From Pleodorina starrii (Eukaryota > Chlorophyta > Chlorophyceae > Chlamydomonadales > Volvocaceae): a stretch of 64,000 bases of DNA. Within the stretch, counting starts at the first letter, position 1; every line of letters starts with the position of its first letter. The position numbers were made by a program, and so were the translations under genes. Under the pieces are notes generated by a model. The model saw only the letters and a program-made list of their open reading frames with translations. It did not search any database and was not told where the DNA came from. Shown here in pieces: positions 19,236-30,476 of this stretch. Where the stretch lies: NCBI GenBank assembly GCA_030267565.1, contig BRXU01000004.1:4470501-4534500 (forward strand), written 5' to 3'.

Positions 19236-22200
19236 TTAATTTGCCTTCGAGCCCTTTTGAGACGCGAACCCGCCCAGCCGTCGCCACTGCGCGGCGCCGG
19301 AAATGAACCTCTCCTCGCGGAACGACCACCCCTTGATCGCTGCCACCGCCAGCGCCGCTCCGGCCGCGGTGACACCCACAAGCGCCCACCACCCGCCAGC
19401 CGCGGCGACGCCGGCCGGACTGATCGCCGCCATGACAGCCAGCACCACCGCTGCCGCCGCCGCCAGGCCCGCCGCGACCGTCAGTGCCGTACACAACGCC
19501 GTCACCTGCTTTAGCCCCCGCTGGCAAATCGTACAATGCCGTACATGGCGCTCCTGGCGGGACAGCATCTGCTCCAGGGAGAGCTCCTGGGCGGGCCAGC
19601 CGCTGTACGTCGGGCCGGACTGTACGACGGGTTTTCCACCCCACAGGCTGTCCGGGTAACCCGCCCGCCGCAGCCACACATTGACGGCCGCCACGCCTCC
19701 GTCGGCTTTGCTGTTGAGGTTGTAGTCGCGAGCGGTGAGGCCGCCGCGGCGCATCAGCAGCTCCTGCCTGGTGCGTGTGTTGTGGGCGGTGGGCGGGTGG
19801 TGTGGGGCGACACGGTTGGAGGCGGAAACGTGAAGAAATCGCCGCGCGGGAACGGCGCCTCACCGCTCGCTCTCACGTACAGCAGTTTGGGAATTTGGCC
19901 GCGTCGCGCTGTCGCTGCAGTTGGCAAGTTGGCATTAATGCCATTGATGGCATTGATGGCATGGATGTGAGCAAACATGCTAACATGGACATGGGTCTCT
20001 GAGCACCCATTGCTGACAGGTGACAGCAGTCGAGATTGGCTGACCGGGGGGACGCCTGGAGGTCTCTTCGCAGCGACTCATCTATCTCGGAACAGGCCCT
20101 TGTGTGAGACAACTAACCTCAAACCCGCACATACACAGTTACACACAGTTACACACACACACACACACACCTGCACATCATGACTAAATCCTGGTCGGCA
20201 ATGAGCTGACTGGCGAACGCCCAGTGCGGCATACGGCCCCTCAGCCAGCCCATCAGGCCGCCGAATGGCCGCCTGGCACTCGCGCTGGCCGCGGCGCCAC
20301 CCGCCTTGGCCTTCTCTGCGCTGCCGCGGCCGCCCTGCTCGGCCCTGTCTGCTGCAACCGCCGCGTCGGGAGCCGCCCGCTGCGGCTCCTGGCCGCTATT
20401 GCTGCTCGAAGCGCCGGCGGACGCAGAAGGTACTGGTGCCGGTGCCGGTGCGGCGGCGGCTTCCGCCTCACTTCCGTTGGCCTTGTGCTGGTTCTGGTTC
20501 TGGAGCTGGTTCTGGAGCTGCGGCGGTGGTGGTGATGAGGATGAGGGTGGTGATGGCGGCGTTGGGGCCCGGCCGAAGCCGCCCTTGAAGTAGGTGCGTG
20601 TCACGCCCGGCCGCACAGGCACCGACATGATCCAAAACAGCGCGACGCTGCCGTTGGGCTGCGTGTAGCAGATCCTGTGTCGTACACCGTTCAGTACGAC
20701 AAAGGCGGTGCGGAAGCACAGGCAATCTGCTTGTATGGGTCGGTGTCAGCGTTGACGAGGCCCCTCCGGCACCCGCTTGCGACGGGCGACGTTTCCGCAC
20801 TACACGTCCGTACTACTACAACTACTACTGCAGTACTGCTGCTGATTCAGCAGTAGGGTCCACCGGAGCAGCAGGACTGTGAGGAGCAGGACCATGAGGA
20901 GCAGGGGAGCAGGGCTGTGCGCATGTGCCCATCCAAAGCGCAGGGCCCATCCGACAGAGGACAGACGTGCGCGGCCCGCGAGCTGCGTTGGCCCCCATCT
21001 GCCACTTGTGCGGGAAAGCCGCCTGTGTCAACTGCCCGGGAGGGAGCATGCCCCATCTGTGCCCCTTCTGTGCCCCGGTATCAGTGCGGGGTAGACGGGG
21101 CCCGGCCCTGCTCTCACCTGTTTAGGAAGGGCGGCTGGAACTGCCGGCTGGCCTGCATGCCCGCGTTGGACGCCTGGTAGCCGCCGTGCTGCCAGGTGAA
21201 GCCGCCCAGCAGGTCCACCACCTTGTCCGCAATCTTGCCGTCCAGCGGCCGGGCGTTGGTGGAGCGGAAGCCACCCACTGAGCCGACAGGGGGGCGAGTG
21301 CGAAAGGGGCGAAGGGAGGCAGTGAGAGCGGGCGCGAGAGAGGGAGCGATGTGCGTGAGACAGGGGAGGAGATGACAGGGGCGGGTGCGGCAGCGCAGCG
21401 CTGAGGTCGGGAGACGTGGACCCAACCTCCGGGTAGTGCATGTGCGGGTCGTGCGTGTGAAGTGTGTTTTGCGGGCCGCTTGGGTCGCTTGGGTCGCCGG
21501 AGAGCGAGCGGCGGAGGGCGCTCCAGGGGGGTCGGAGGTCGGTTACGGTTGCGCCTCCGCCTGAAGAGGTGGAACAGGCTTTCCAACGTGCCGTGTGCCG
21601 TGTGGTTGGGGCTGTGGGGTGATGTCCTCGATCGCACGCCCACGCCCACGTCCACATCCACTCACCCCCCTCGTGCAGGAAGTTGGCGTGGGTGGGGTCC
21701 ATGCTCTGCTCCAGCCAGAACCTGCGGCGGGGCGACAGCGGGCGCGTGTGGGGGCAGACGAAATGTAGAAAGTAGAATACGGAAGAGGGTAAGAGGGAGG
21801 GAGTGCCCTAAGGTCACACAGACAACAGCAGCGCCTCGCCGTGCCTTCTACTCCTGGTCGCAAAGCCGAGACCGACCCAAACCCTCCTCCAGCCCAGCCC
21901 AGCCCAGCCCAGCCCAGCCCAGCTCAGTCGAAGGGACACTGAATGGACTTACGTGTAATCGGCAGGCATCTCATTCATGAACCAGTTGAAGTACGACACG
22001 GCGCGCTCGTCCGTCAGCTCCGGTTTCGGAGCCGTCCGCGCCGCCTGCAGCCCCTCCTCGCTCGCATCCAGCCAGGCGAAGAGGATGCCGTCGAGCTCCA
22101 GGGTGGGGAAGGAAGTGACGCAGGAGCGCTTGCTGGCGCAGGCGGTGGCGGAGGCCCGGGGGTCGGAGGCCAGCTGGGGGATGGCGGGGGGGCAGGGCAT

Positions 22201-23429
22201 GGAAGATCGGCGATGGCAGAGGACACGAAACTGTGGTTCACGGCCTCCATCAGAATCAGAATCAGAATCTCACCATCGTCAATCTACATCCACACAACCC
22301 CGAGGCTTGCAAGCGCTGAATGGTCCCCAAGCCCAGCTGTGGGATTTGTCCCCCTTCCTCCCCTCCCTCCCTGCCCTCCGCCCTCCCTACCCCCCCCCCC
22401 ACCTGCGGCACTCTTGTGCACCGTCCCTCCTCGCTGAACTCCCATCCGTGGTACGAGCACGCCAGCCTGGTTCCCCCCGCCTCCAGCCTCCCCTCGCTCA
22501 GCGGCGCCAGGCGGTGCGGACACACGTCCCGCATCACCACCCAGCCGCGGACCGAGTGGCGCCACACCACCAGGGGCTGGCCCAGCAGCACCACGGGGGT
22601 GGGGGCGGAGGGGTCCAGGGAGGACACGGGGCACACGGGAACCCAGTTGCGCGCCCAAATGTAGGCAGGCGGAGGCGCAGGCTGCTGGTCAGGGGCCGTG
22701 ACGGTTGTGGCCGCGGCGGAGGCACCAGTCGAAGGCGGCCGCGCGCTTACGGCATCGAGTGGAGGTCCACTGGCGGTGATCGGCGGCGCTGCGTGGTTTC
22801 AGGAACACGAACAAGGCAAGGGAGGCCGAGCAGGAATGGTTTCGGAGCAGGTGGAGCACATCATCGAGGCGAAAAGCAGCCGGCCGCGGCAACAGCGTGG
22901 AGCGGAGCGTGCATCAAAGTCGGCAGCGGTACCTCAAAAGCAGCGGTAACGGACTGGGCCCTCAAAGCCAATAACAACAACACTACGGTATCGGCTCTTC
23001 GGATGTGACGTGGCGCTGCAGGTGTATGGGCGCAGGTTCGGGGGCTTCGGGGGTGTCCTGCTGTGTTATGTGCAGTCCGTCCGTGACAGTCCGTGACATT
23101 ACTCTACGTTCCATGCGTAACATGCTGGCCAGGCTGCAGCTGTGCACAATGCCACGGAGCTGCGGACAGTGATGGACCACTAACATTAATGCGAACAGTT
23201 TTCGAGTGCTGTAGCGTGTTCAGACGTGGTGAGACAGGGTTGGGTGGTTCCCCGCTGTAGGATGAACCCACTCACCGACCGCCGGATCGACGACCGCTGC
23301 GGCGTGCAGCGCGGCGCCAAGCAGCAGCTGACGTGCAACCACACCCTTGCGGGCGGGCAGCTTAGGAGCCTTGCAGGGGCTCCGGAGGGAGGAGGAGAGG
23401 TGCGCGGCGCGTTGGCTGAGGGCCGCCAT
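19236..23429 (-). CDS. PAO/TIC55-like chloroplast Rieske oxygenase, paralogue B
   Basis: Seven exons: 23276-23429, 22403-22788, 21953-22173, 21666-21721, 21118-21277, 20171-20674 and 19236-19767; the product is 670 aa. Exon lengths (154, 386, 221, 56, 160, 504, 532) track those of paralogue A (154, 383, 221, 56, 157, 588, 520), with the same phases. Exon 1 starts MAALSQRAAHLSSSLRS, a chloroplast transit peptide. Rieske ligands CPH and CSYH are in exon 2, the iron motif DPTHANFLHEG in exon 4, and RHCTIC plus two hydrophobic helices in exon 7. All catalytic features are intact, so it should be a working ferredoxin-dependent oxygenase of chloroplast membranes; the substrate is unknown. The linker in exon 6 is Pro/Gln/Ala-rich and differs completely from A. 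A (CAGCC)n run near 21890-21925 lies in intron 3. Confidence 0.9.
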
Positions 23430-24514
23430 AGCGTTCGCGCCAGCCAGGTGGACCGACGCCGGGGCCGCTTGGATGGTAAGAAGCCTGGGGCGACCAGAGA
23501 GGCACAGAGTCGCGCGGATGCTGTTGTGGCTGGGAGGAAAGTTCACGTTTCTCGTCAATTGAGACAGTTGTCTCACGCGATATGGCGAGGCTATTTGTGG
23601 CGACAGCGAACCCACGATATGCAGGGGGGCCGCAGCACGCGATGACCCACGGGTGGCAGTGTGCAGTCACTGATTCCACCAACGCAAGCCAGTGGCTGTG
23701 GCTGAACGTGCCGGAGCAAGAGAAGATACTGGAAGGTTCGAGTACGTAGGGTCCGCACAGGTGCGTCTCCTTTGCGGACAGATAGTCCGTCACGAGAAAT
23801 AGCTGTATAGCTCTACTCGCCTCAGGTGTTGCACCAGCCTGTTTGCGCCCCAGCTCCCCTCGCAGGATCTCTGTTAAGCTATATCACCGTCGATAGCGTC
23901 TTCTTATAGTTTACGAATGCGGTCTGAGTACGAGCGCAGCAGCTGCTTTAGGAGGCTTTAGGCTTCACACACGGGCTTCACAAAGAGTGGTTTAGCCGGC
24001 ATAAATGCGTCGTGCAGCCCGAATGTAGAGTCTACAGGCAGAATATACACCCTCCCAACACAAGGACAAATATCAGGACACCAGGAGGACCAATGTCCAA
24101 TGAGAGCCAACAGACCTAACGAAGTAACGGTAATCCGGCAAGGGACCACAGATGCATCACAAAGACAGGTGGCAAAATCATTCGCATGTCTATGTCCTGT
24201 GCACTTAAAGTCCTGAAGGTGATAGCCGGCGTGAGATGTCACCGTTATACCGTTGTGGCATGCTTTACATAATCCGGGCTCCCTTACTACAGTTACAAGC
24301 AAAGAGTTTATTGTAAATATTTTATGCATTCAAGTGTGTACAGGACTAGAAATCAGCTTTAATCCATCCGCTTGGCGGTTAAAAGTCGGGGGCTGTCGAG
24401 TTGTCGTTACACGCAGCAGCCGCTGTGGGCACACTAGCTGGCTGCCTTGCTTGGGCAAGGGTTGGTCAGGAGAATCTCGGCATGGTGGTTGTCGGCTCCG
24501 TGCCGCCTTAAGGC
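23430..24514. other. divergent intergenic region
   Basis: This 1.1-kb stretch lies between the starts of gene B (minus) and the TTC14-like gene (plus). It should contain both promoters. The part from 23800 to 24370 is richer in A+T. No coding exon, RNA gene or repeat of note was recognised. Confidence 0.5.
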
Positions 24515-27428
24515 ATGGAGCCAGACGAGCTGGAAGCGGCGACGAGCAGACTGCGAAATCTTCTACGGGAAAAGGTTCGCTCGAGCGCCTGAAACCCACC
24601 CGCGGAGCGTGACTGCATGGTTTGGTTCCGAGTTCACTCGCCACGGGAGGGCACTGCACCACGGTCTAGGGGCCTGCCCAGTTGCACGCTGTCGCTTCAA
24701 CACATTATGGACTACCGCAACAATGCTGTCGCATGGTGCGTCTATCCCCGAGGCACTCTCGACGTTTGCAGCGGCTCGCGCCTCCGCGCCCTGCACAACC
24801 CGAGCCTCCAACCACCCCCTCCCAAACAAAATGCCGCAGCGCCGCGTGGACACGGTACCTCTTCCCACTCCCCCGCAGGTCCCCGATCTGCTGCTGCAGG
24901 CAGAATGCGGCGGCGGCCTGGAGCTGCCCACACCGCTGCCCTGGGGCTTCGCCAGCATCCCCACCCTGTACGAGCTCGCGGGCACGGCCGAGCGCGAGCT
25001 GCAAGACCTGCAGGCGCAGCGCGAAGAATGGCTCCATCGCCGTGAACGAGAACCCGAACGAAAACGTGAACGCGAAGCCGACGAGCCGTCGCACGGCGGG
25101 AGGCGCCGATCGGACCGCCCCGGGGACGTGGACCACGAGGAGGCGCCGGGCTGGCAGGAACAGAGGCAGCAGCAGCCGCTGACTGGCGAGGAGCCGGCTC
25201 TGGATGGGGATGGCCCGCCAGGGCCGGGGTCAGCGTCAGGGTCCGGGTCAGACAAGCGTGAGGTGTGCGATGCGGCGGCGCAGAGGCGCACGGAAGCAGC
25301 CGCGGCTGACGAGGTGGAGGGGCAGAGGGACATCGCGCCGGGGGAGGTCGGCCGAGGTGGGTCGGACGAGGCAGCGCCCGCCGCTGGCGGAGGGCCTGCT
25401 GCCGCCGGGGAGCAACGCGAAGCTGCCGCCGCCGCTGCCGCCGCCGCCGCCCAGAGGTCCTCCGATGCAGCCAGCCCGGCCACCTGCATGGAACCTGGCG
25501 GCGTGACGCCGGATGACCCGGACCGCACCCGCATGCAAACCGAAGAAGATGCTGAGCTGGCTGCGGCGGCGGAGCCGCCGCCGCCGCCGCCGCCCAAGCC
25601 GTACGCCTGTCGCGCCTTCTTGGACAGCTTGGAGCAGAGCCGTACCTTCCGCAGCCCGCACTGCGAGGCGGCCATGGTTGAGGCGATGGGCATGGGCGAG
25701 CTGTACGACGGGTTTGGCGGCTCCACGCTGGGGCCGCCGCCGGACGGGCGGGAGCTGGAGGCGCTCCGGAACCTGCTGAAGGACCACATCAACGCGCGCT
25801 GGGCGCTGGAGGCCGTGAAGCAGGGTGTCGCAGTGGCCAAGCAGGGTGCGCAGCTGCGCACGGGGCGGCTGGGCGGCTGGGCAGCTGGGCAGGGCAGGGC
25901 ACCGGGTCGTGGGGACGGGCTCAGGACGGCAGCGAGCGGCGGACGGCGCGCTTCCCCCCGGCCTGGACCTGCGGCTCCATTCGGGCGTGTTTCTGTGGGT
26001 GGGATAAGGAAAGCGGTGTGACCCATATCAGCGATCCATGTGGGTCGGTTGGGTGCGCCGGCTGGATGTGGTGTGAAGGAGCGAGCGGATGGCTGTGTTC
26101 GCGTGGGGCAGCGGGGGCGGAGGGATTTCTGCTGTGGGCCATGCCAGCGGCTGCAGCCCACCGCGCCCATCCGCCTCTGTCTGCCCTCCAAACCGCGTCG
26201 TCCGCGTCCGCACGCGCACACCGTGACCCCGTGCTAGGCCCCTTCCTTTGTCCTCCCACGTTGGCCCGTTGGCCTGCCCGGCGCCTACCTACCTTCCTTC
26301 GGCTCCCCCACGCCAACCACCCAACTATCTACCCTCCGCGCCGCGATGCCTAAACAGGCAACTACGCCGACGCGCACAAGGCCTACACGCGTGCCCTGGA
26401 GCTGGACCCGGCCAGCGCCGAGGCCTACGTCGCGCGCGGCGCCGCGCATGCCAACCAGCGCGCCTTCGCCGAGGCGGAGCGAGACCTGCGCCACGCGCTG
26501 GCGCTGGACCCGGCCCACCGCAACGCCGCCACGTACCTGCAGGCGGTGCTGCGGAAGGTGGAGGAGCAGCGGCAGCAGCTGGAGGCGCTGGAGGAGGAGC
26601 GGCGTCAGGTACTGACGCGACAGCGCGAGCGTGAGCGTGAGCGGGAGCGGGAGGGGGACAGGGAGCGGGAGCGGCAGAGGAGGAGGACGGCGGAGGTCAG
26701 CGCGCTGGTGGAGAAGACGGAGGGCGGGAGCGGCCGTGGGGGATGGCGCTGGGCGGCTGGGGAGGAGTCGCCCCGGAGCGCTGGTGGTGGAGGTCCCGCA
26801 GCGGCGGCGGAACGACCCGTGGGTCATGAGCCGCGCTACGGGCCGCAGGGCCCGCCGTCGGCGCCGGGCAGGCTGCAGCGCGAGTGGGCCGGCGGCGCGG
26901 CGACGGGTATGCAGGGTGCGGGAGGGCCTGCGGAGGGCGGTGAGGGGCGGCGGCGGCGCGGCAGCGACGGCAGCAGCGGCAGCGAGAGCACCGACGCCGG
27001 CAGCAGCGGTAGCGGTGACAGCAGTGGCGGAACGCCAGGTGCGGCTTGTGAGGCACGACTTCTGGGGGTTTCCTTGCTTTGCGCTCGAAGTTCTGAAGGT
27101 GTCTTGCACTGTGATCGACTGGTGTTTTTAGCTGATTGGGACGGGGAAGGTAGATGGAGGCTACCGGTACATAGGATAGCGTCACGACTCACAGCTGCTT
27201 TCCAGAATAACCGTTTTTACCGTATTTGGTTACAGAAGTTGGCTACTCCACGGCCTTTGGTGCACGTGTGACCCTGCAGGGCAAGATCCTCCGACGCTGC
27301 AGCCCGCCAGCGACGACATCCGGCGCGCTCTCGAAGTCGTGCTCAAGGCGCGCAAACACAAGAAGAAGTCCAAGCACAAGAAGCAGAAGAAGAAACACAA
27401 GAAGTCTAAACGGCGAAGGCGCGACTGA
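24515..27428 (+). CDS. TTC14-like TPR protein with lysine-rich tail
   Basis: Four exons: 24515-24574, 24879-25845, 26358-27038 and 27280-27428; all are GT-AG, phases close, and the product is 618 aa. The start MEPDELEAATSRLRNLLREK is a short first exon. Exon 2 is mostly low complexity (Arg/Glu, then Ala/Pro) and ends in a conserved-looking block (AFLDSLEQSRTF, LLKDHINARWALEAVKQG). The exon 2-3 junction builds TPR repeats (GNYADAHKAYTRALELDPAS, then a second unit ending ALALDPAHRNA), followed by an Arg/Glu coiled coil and a Ser/Gly stretch. The tail is KHKKK/KKHKK-rich, as in the TTC14 family, whose members are nuclear and linked to RNA processing. The S1 RNA-binding domain of animal TTC14 was not recognised, so orthology is tentative. 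TGTAA at 27588 fits the 3' end. Confidence 0.7.
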
Positions 27429-28738
27429 CGGCGGGCTTGCGCATGAGGACGGGATGGGCGGCGCGATCGTGGGCGCGGTTGTATGGGTTTCGCACGTGGA
27501 ACGAACCTCTGCTTGCTTGCTTCAGAGCGACCAGTGGTTACAACATTGGCGGTGGAGGCTAAGCCTACGGAACGCCACCGTATGACTTGTAAGCGAATGC
27601 CTATCACCTCTTCCGGACAGAGAATGCGTACGAAAGGAGCACCCAGACCTCACAGCATGAGCCGGCGGAGCTCATTGCCCCTGGCCTCTCAAACGCACGC
27701 TCCCCATGCCTTGCGCGCCCTACGTCCCGGGGTTCGCGCAGCTGAGCCCATGCAGATAAGAGAACCTGGATGCCAGCCCCGAAACACCGTGCACCTCAAA
27801 GTAATCGCACAAGTCATGTGAATTTTTGCACCGTCAATTTGGGTCAATTTGGGTTCAGCACACCAGTCTAAGACGCCAAGCCAATGTAGCGTGACCAAAA
27901 AAGAATTGAGCGGCCGAAGCATAGCCCTCACAAAATGCGCATCCACGGCCGAGCTGCGCTGGAAAACTTTGTCCACCGCCAGTCAGCCACCTGCAGCGTC
28001 ACACACCTTACTTCCGTGCACGTCGTCCTATGATAAGAAGACGAGCCGGAGCAAAGACGACGCGGTCGTATATGGCCAATCCGATCAAAGCAAAAGAATT
28101 AACCCGATTGATTCTTGTCCTAGCCTAGTTCACAGACACCCGCGCCCAAGAGGCCGAACTCGCAGGGCGCGGCAGAGACCTCTTGACACAGCGCGACGTT
28201 CGCAATACCGACAGCTGCATTGCAGCAACCTTGGCTAGCACGGGGTCCCAGGCCATCAGCAGCCGGAACCAAAGCACTCACCACGTATTCGGGTAACACG
28301 TCCCCTTAGGCGAGCACATACAGCTTCGTTACGCTTTGCACGGTACACAGTCAGGCGACAGCCGCCAGCCCGTCTCCTAGCGCCAGTCGGTCACACACAT
28401 CACGCAATACCACACACCAATACAAAGACGATGTTTGCTTGAAACTGTTAAACACACACACGCATTTCATCGGTTCGACATCGCTACCCATGCCACAAGT
28501 TACAAAGGTTAGCGGTCAAGGAGAAGTGCGACACCTGTACACCGACCCAAATCATTCATAACGCGCCGTACGATCAAAGTTCGCAGCTCGTGCATCTCGG
28601 GGAGCCCGGGCCTCGCCCCAAACATACGCAGCTCCGCGGCGCCATAAACTTCAGGCGCTGGCAAGTCATCCGACCCACGCCCTTTCCATCGGCGCATCCC
28701 TTCCCTACAGTCACCTTACGCAAGCGCCATTGCCGTCC
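27429..28738. other. convergent intergenic region
   Basis: 3' flanks of the TTC14-like gene (plus; TGTAA at 27588-27592) and the CREST-like gene (minus; TGTAA read from the minus strand at 28500-28504). No coding exon or structured RNA was recognised. Confidence 0.5.
27588..27592 (+). terminator. TGTAA polyadenylation signal
   Basis: TGTAA lies 160 nt after the stop codon of the TTC14-like gene, the first such signal downstream. Confidence 0.5.
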
Positions 28739-30203
28739 TCACGCATGTAGCGGCTGCATGTGCAAGACCAGCTGCGGCGGCCGCTGGACGCTTCGCGCCT
28801 GCTGGAGCTGCTGCTGCTCCTCCACATCGGCGAGCAGGTTGTTAATGGTCGCCACCGACACCGACGAAAGCAGGTGCCACACCGAGTGCACCAGCGGCAG
28901 ATCCGGCTTCCAGTCCTCCAGCGCGAAGGCACCCAGCCCCAGGAGGCAGCACGTGGCGTGCAGGCGCTGCGGCCCCCGGAGCTTGGGGTTTCGCCGTGCG
29001 GCTGCCATGAACTTCAGCTCCATGGCAGTGCTGTTAACGAATGACACCAGGAAGGGCTTGAACGGCGTCGCAAGCATGCCGGCGGCCGTTACCGACGCGG
29101 GGACGCCCGGGAACCTGCAACGGGGTTTTCGCACGTCGCGTCAGTACCAACTCAGGCGCAGAATATCCTCGGCGGTAGAGAGGCTAGGCGCAATCTAAGG
29201 ATGACCCATGTCGCAAGCGCTCGTAAAAGCCGAACGCGCGTTGCCAAACTGCCGGACGCCTCCCACGCAACGATCTGCTGTCGACCCAGTTCAAAAAAGA
29301 CGCGCAGACCGCAAAACTTACAGCGCGCGCGTCATCAGGTTGCTAGCTGCGGCGATCGTCCAGAAGTCCATCCGCCGGCCCCACTCGCGAACAGAGCCGT
29401 ACGACCCATGGAAGAGCGCGCTGGCCGCCCCTACACCGACCATGCTGGCGCCCCAGGTCTTACCGCTGGCCGTGCTGCGGTGCCTGCAAGTCAGGAGTGA
29501 CGAGGCGAATTTTTGGAGCCGGCAGCCGAGTGGCTGTTGCACTCGTTGAACCCCAACAACGACGCTTACGACAGCAGTTGCAGGGGTCTCCTTAGACGTA
29601 TGCACGGCCAAAGCATCCCGGCTTTCCGCGTCAGTTACCGCCGAAGTCTAAACCATAGGGCTTCCCATTAATCAGACCACGTACCTCATCGCATGACAGC
29701 CGCAGACGACGTACGGGATTGAAGTGGTTATGTTGCAGCAGCGCTCGCACATGTTCCGGTCGCACGTGCCGGGACCCTGCAGCGCGTTGACAGCGTTAAG
29801 GTTCGAACCATCATGTCTCCTCGGCACCGAGCGGTACAGGGGATTTCAAGGCGCAAGACGTAGATCATATAAACGACGACAGAACGACGACAGAAAAACC
29901 ACATACCCGCGGGCTGAGGGCTGCCTGGGCTGCCGTTGCAACGAGCCCACCGACTGAGAGTGCGCCCAGCACGGTGCTTTTCAAGTCAATTGCTCGAAGA
30001 GACGAAGCTTTCAGGCTGGCTTTCCACACATCTCGGCCTGGAGGGAAGCCACTCGGCGACACGGTGTCCACATTCTGCTGGCGCTTCAGAAAGCCGAGCC
30101 CCTCCGTCAGCGTTCCGGCAGACGACGCAACCATCTCCAGTACACCCGACGGGTGAGGGAGACGCAGGTCCATGACCGAGAATTGCACTGAGGTCATTGC
30201 CAT
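28739..30203 (-). CDS. CREST-superfamily (TMEM8/DUF3522-like) membrane protein
   Basis: Four exons: 29907-30203, 29685-29776, 29322-29483 and 28739-29114; phases close and the product is 308 aa (298 if Met 30173 is used). After a soluble N-terminus comes a first hydrophobic stretch (STVLGALSVGGLVATAAQA), then a cysteine-rich segment (CDRNMCERCC, VVCGC). Several membrane segments follow, carrying three spaced signatures: ALFHGS, RRMDFW and LVHSVWH. Conserved Ser/His, Asp and paired His at these positions are the mark of the CREST superfamily (alkaline ceramidases, PAQR, Per1/PGAP3, TMEM8, SID-1), whose members are likely metal-dependent hydrolases of the secretory pathway. The HSVWH and DFW spacing looks nearest to TMEM8/DUF3522 proteins, but I cannot exclude PGAP3 or ceramidase. 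It is head to head with the BAG6-like gene, 273 bp apart. Confidence 0.7.
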
Positions 30204-30476
30204 GATTAGGATGCAGTCAACAAACAAATATGTATACTAAGGTTGTCAGACTACATGCATGAGGACCTCCTCCGATAGAGAGCATCCATTGAGCACATTT
30301 CTTCCACCGAGGAGGTTACGACTGAAATAGTGTATATTCGAGTAATCGACTGTACGACTGTGCTGCGTGCGATGCTCCCATCCGGACGTGTCCAACTTGC
30401 TCCAACTGCGTCTCACTTTTCGAAGACAGCTTAATGCGGTTCCATTCATGTGTCAGCCTGGAAGTCTGAACCGAAG
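30204..30476. promoter_or_regulatory. short shared divergent promoter region
   Basis: Only 273 bp separate the start codons of the CREST-like gene (minus) and the BAG6-like gene (plus), so both promoters and 5' UTRs must fit here. No clear TATA box was identified. Confidence 0.5.
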
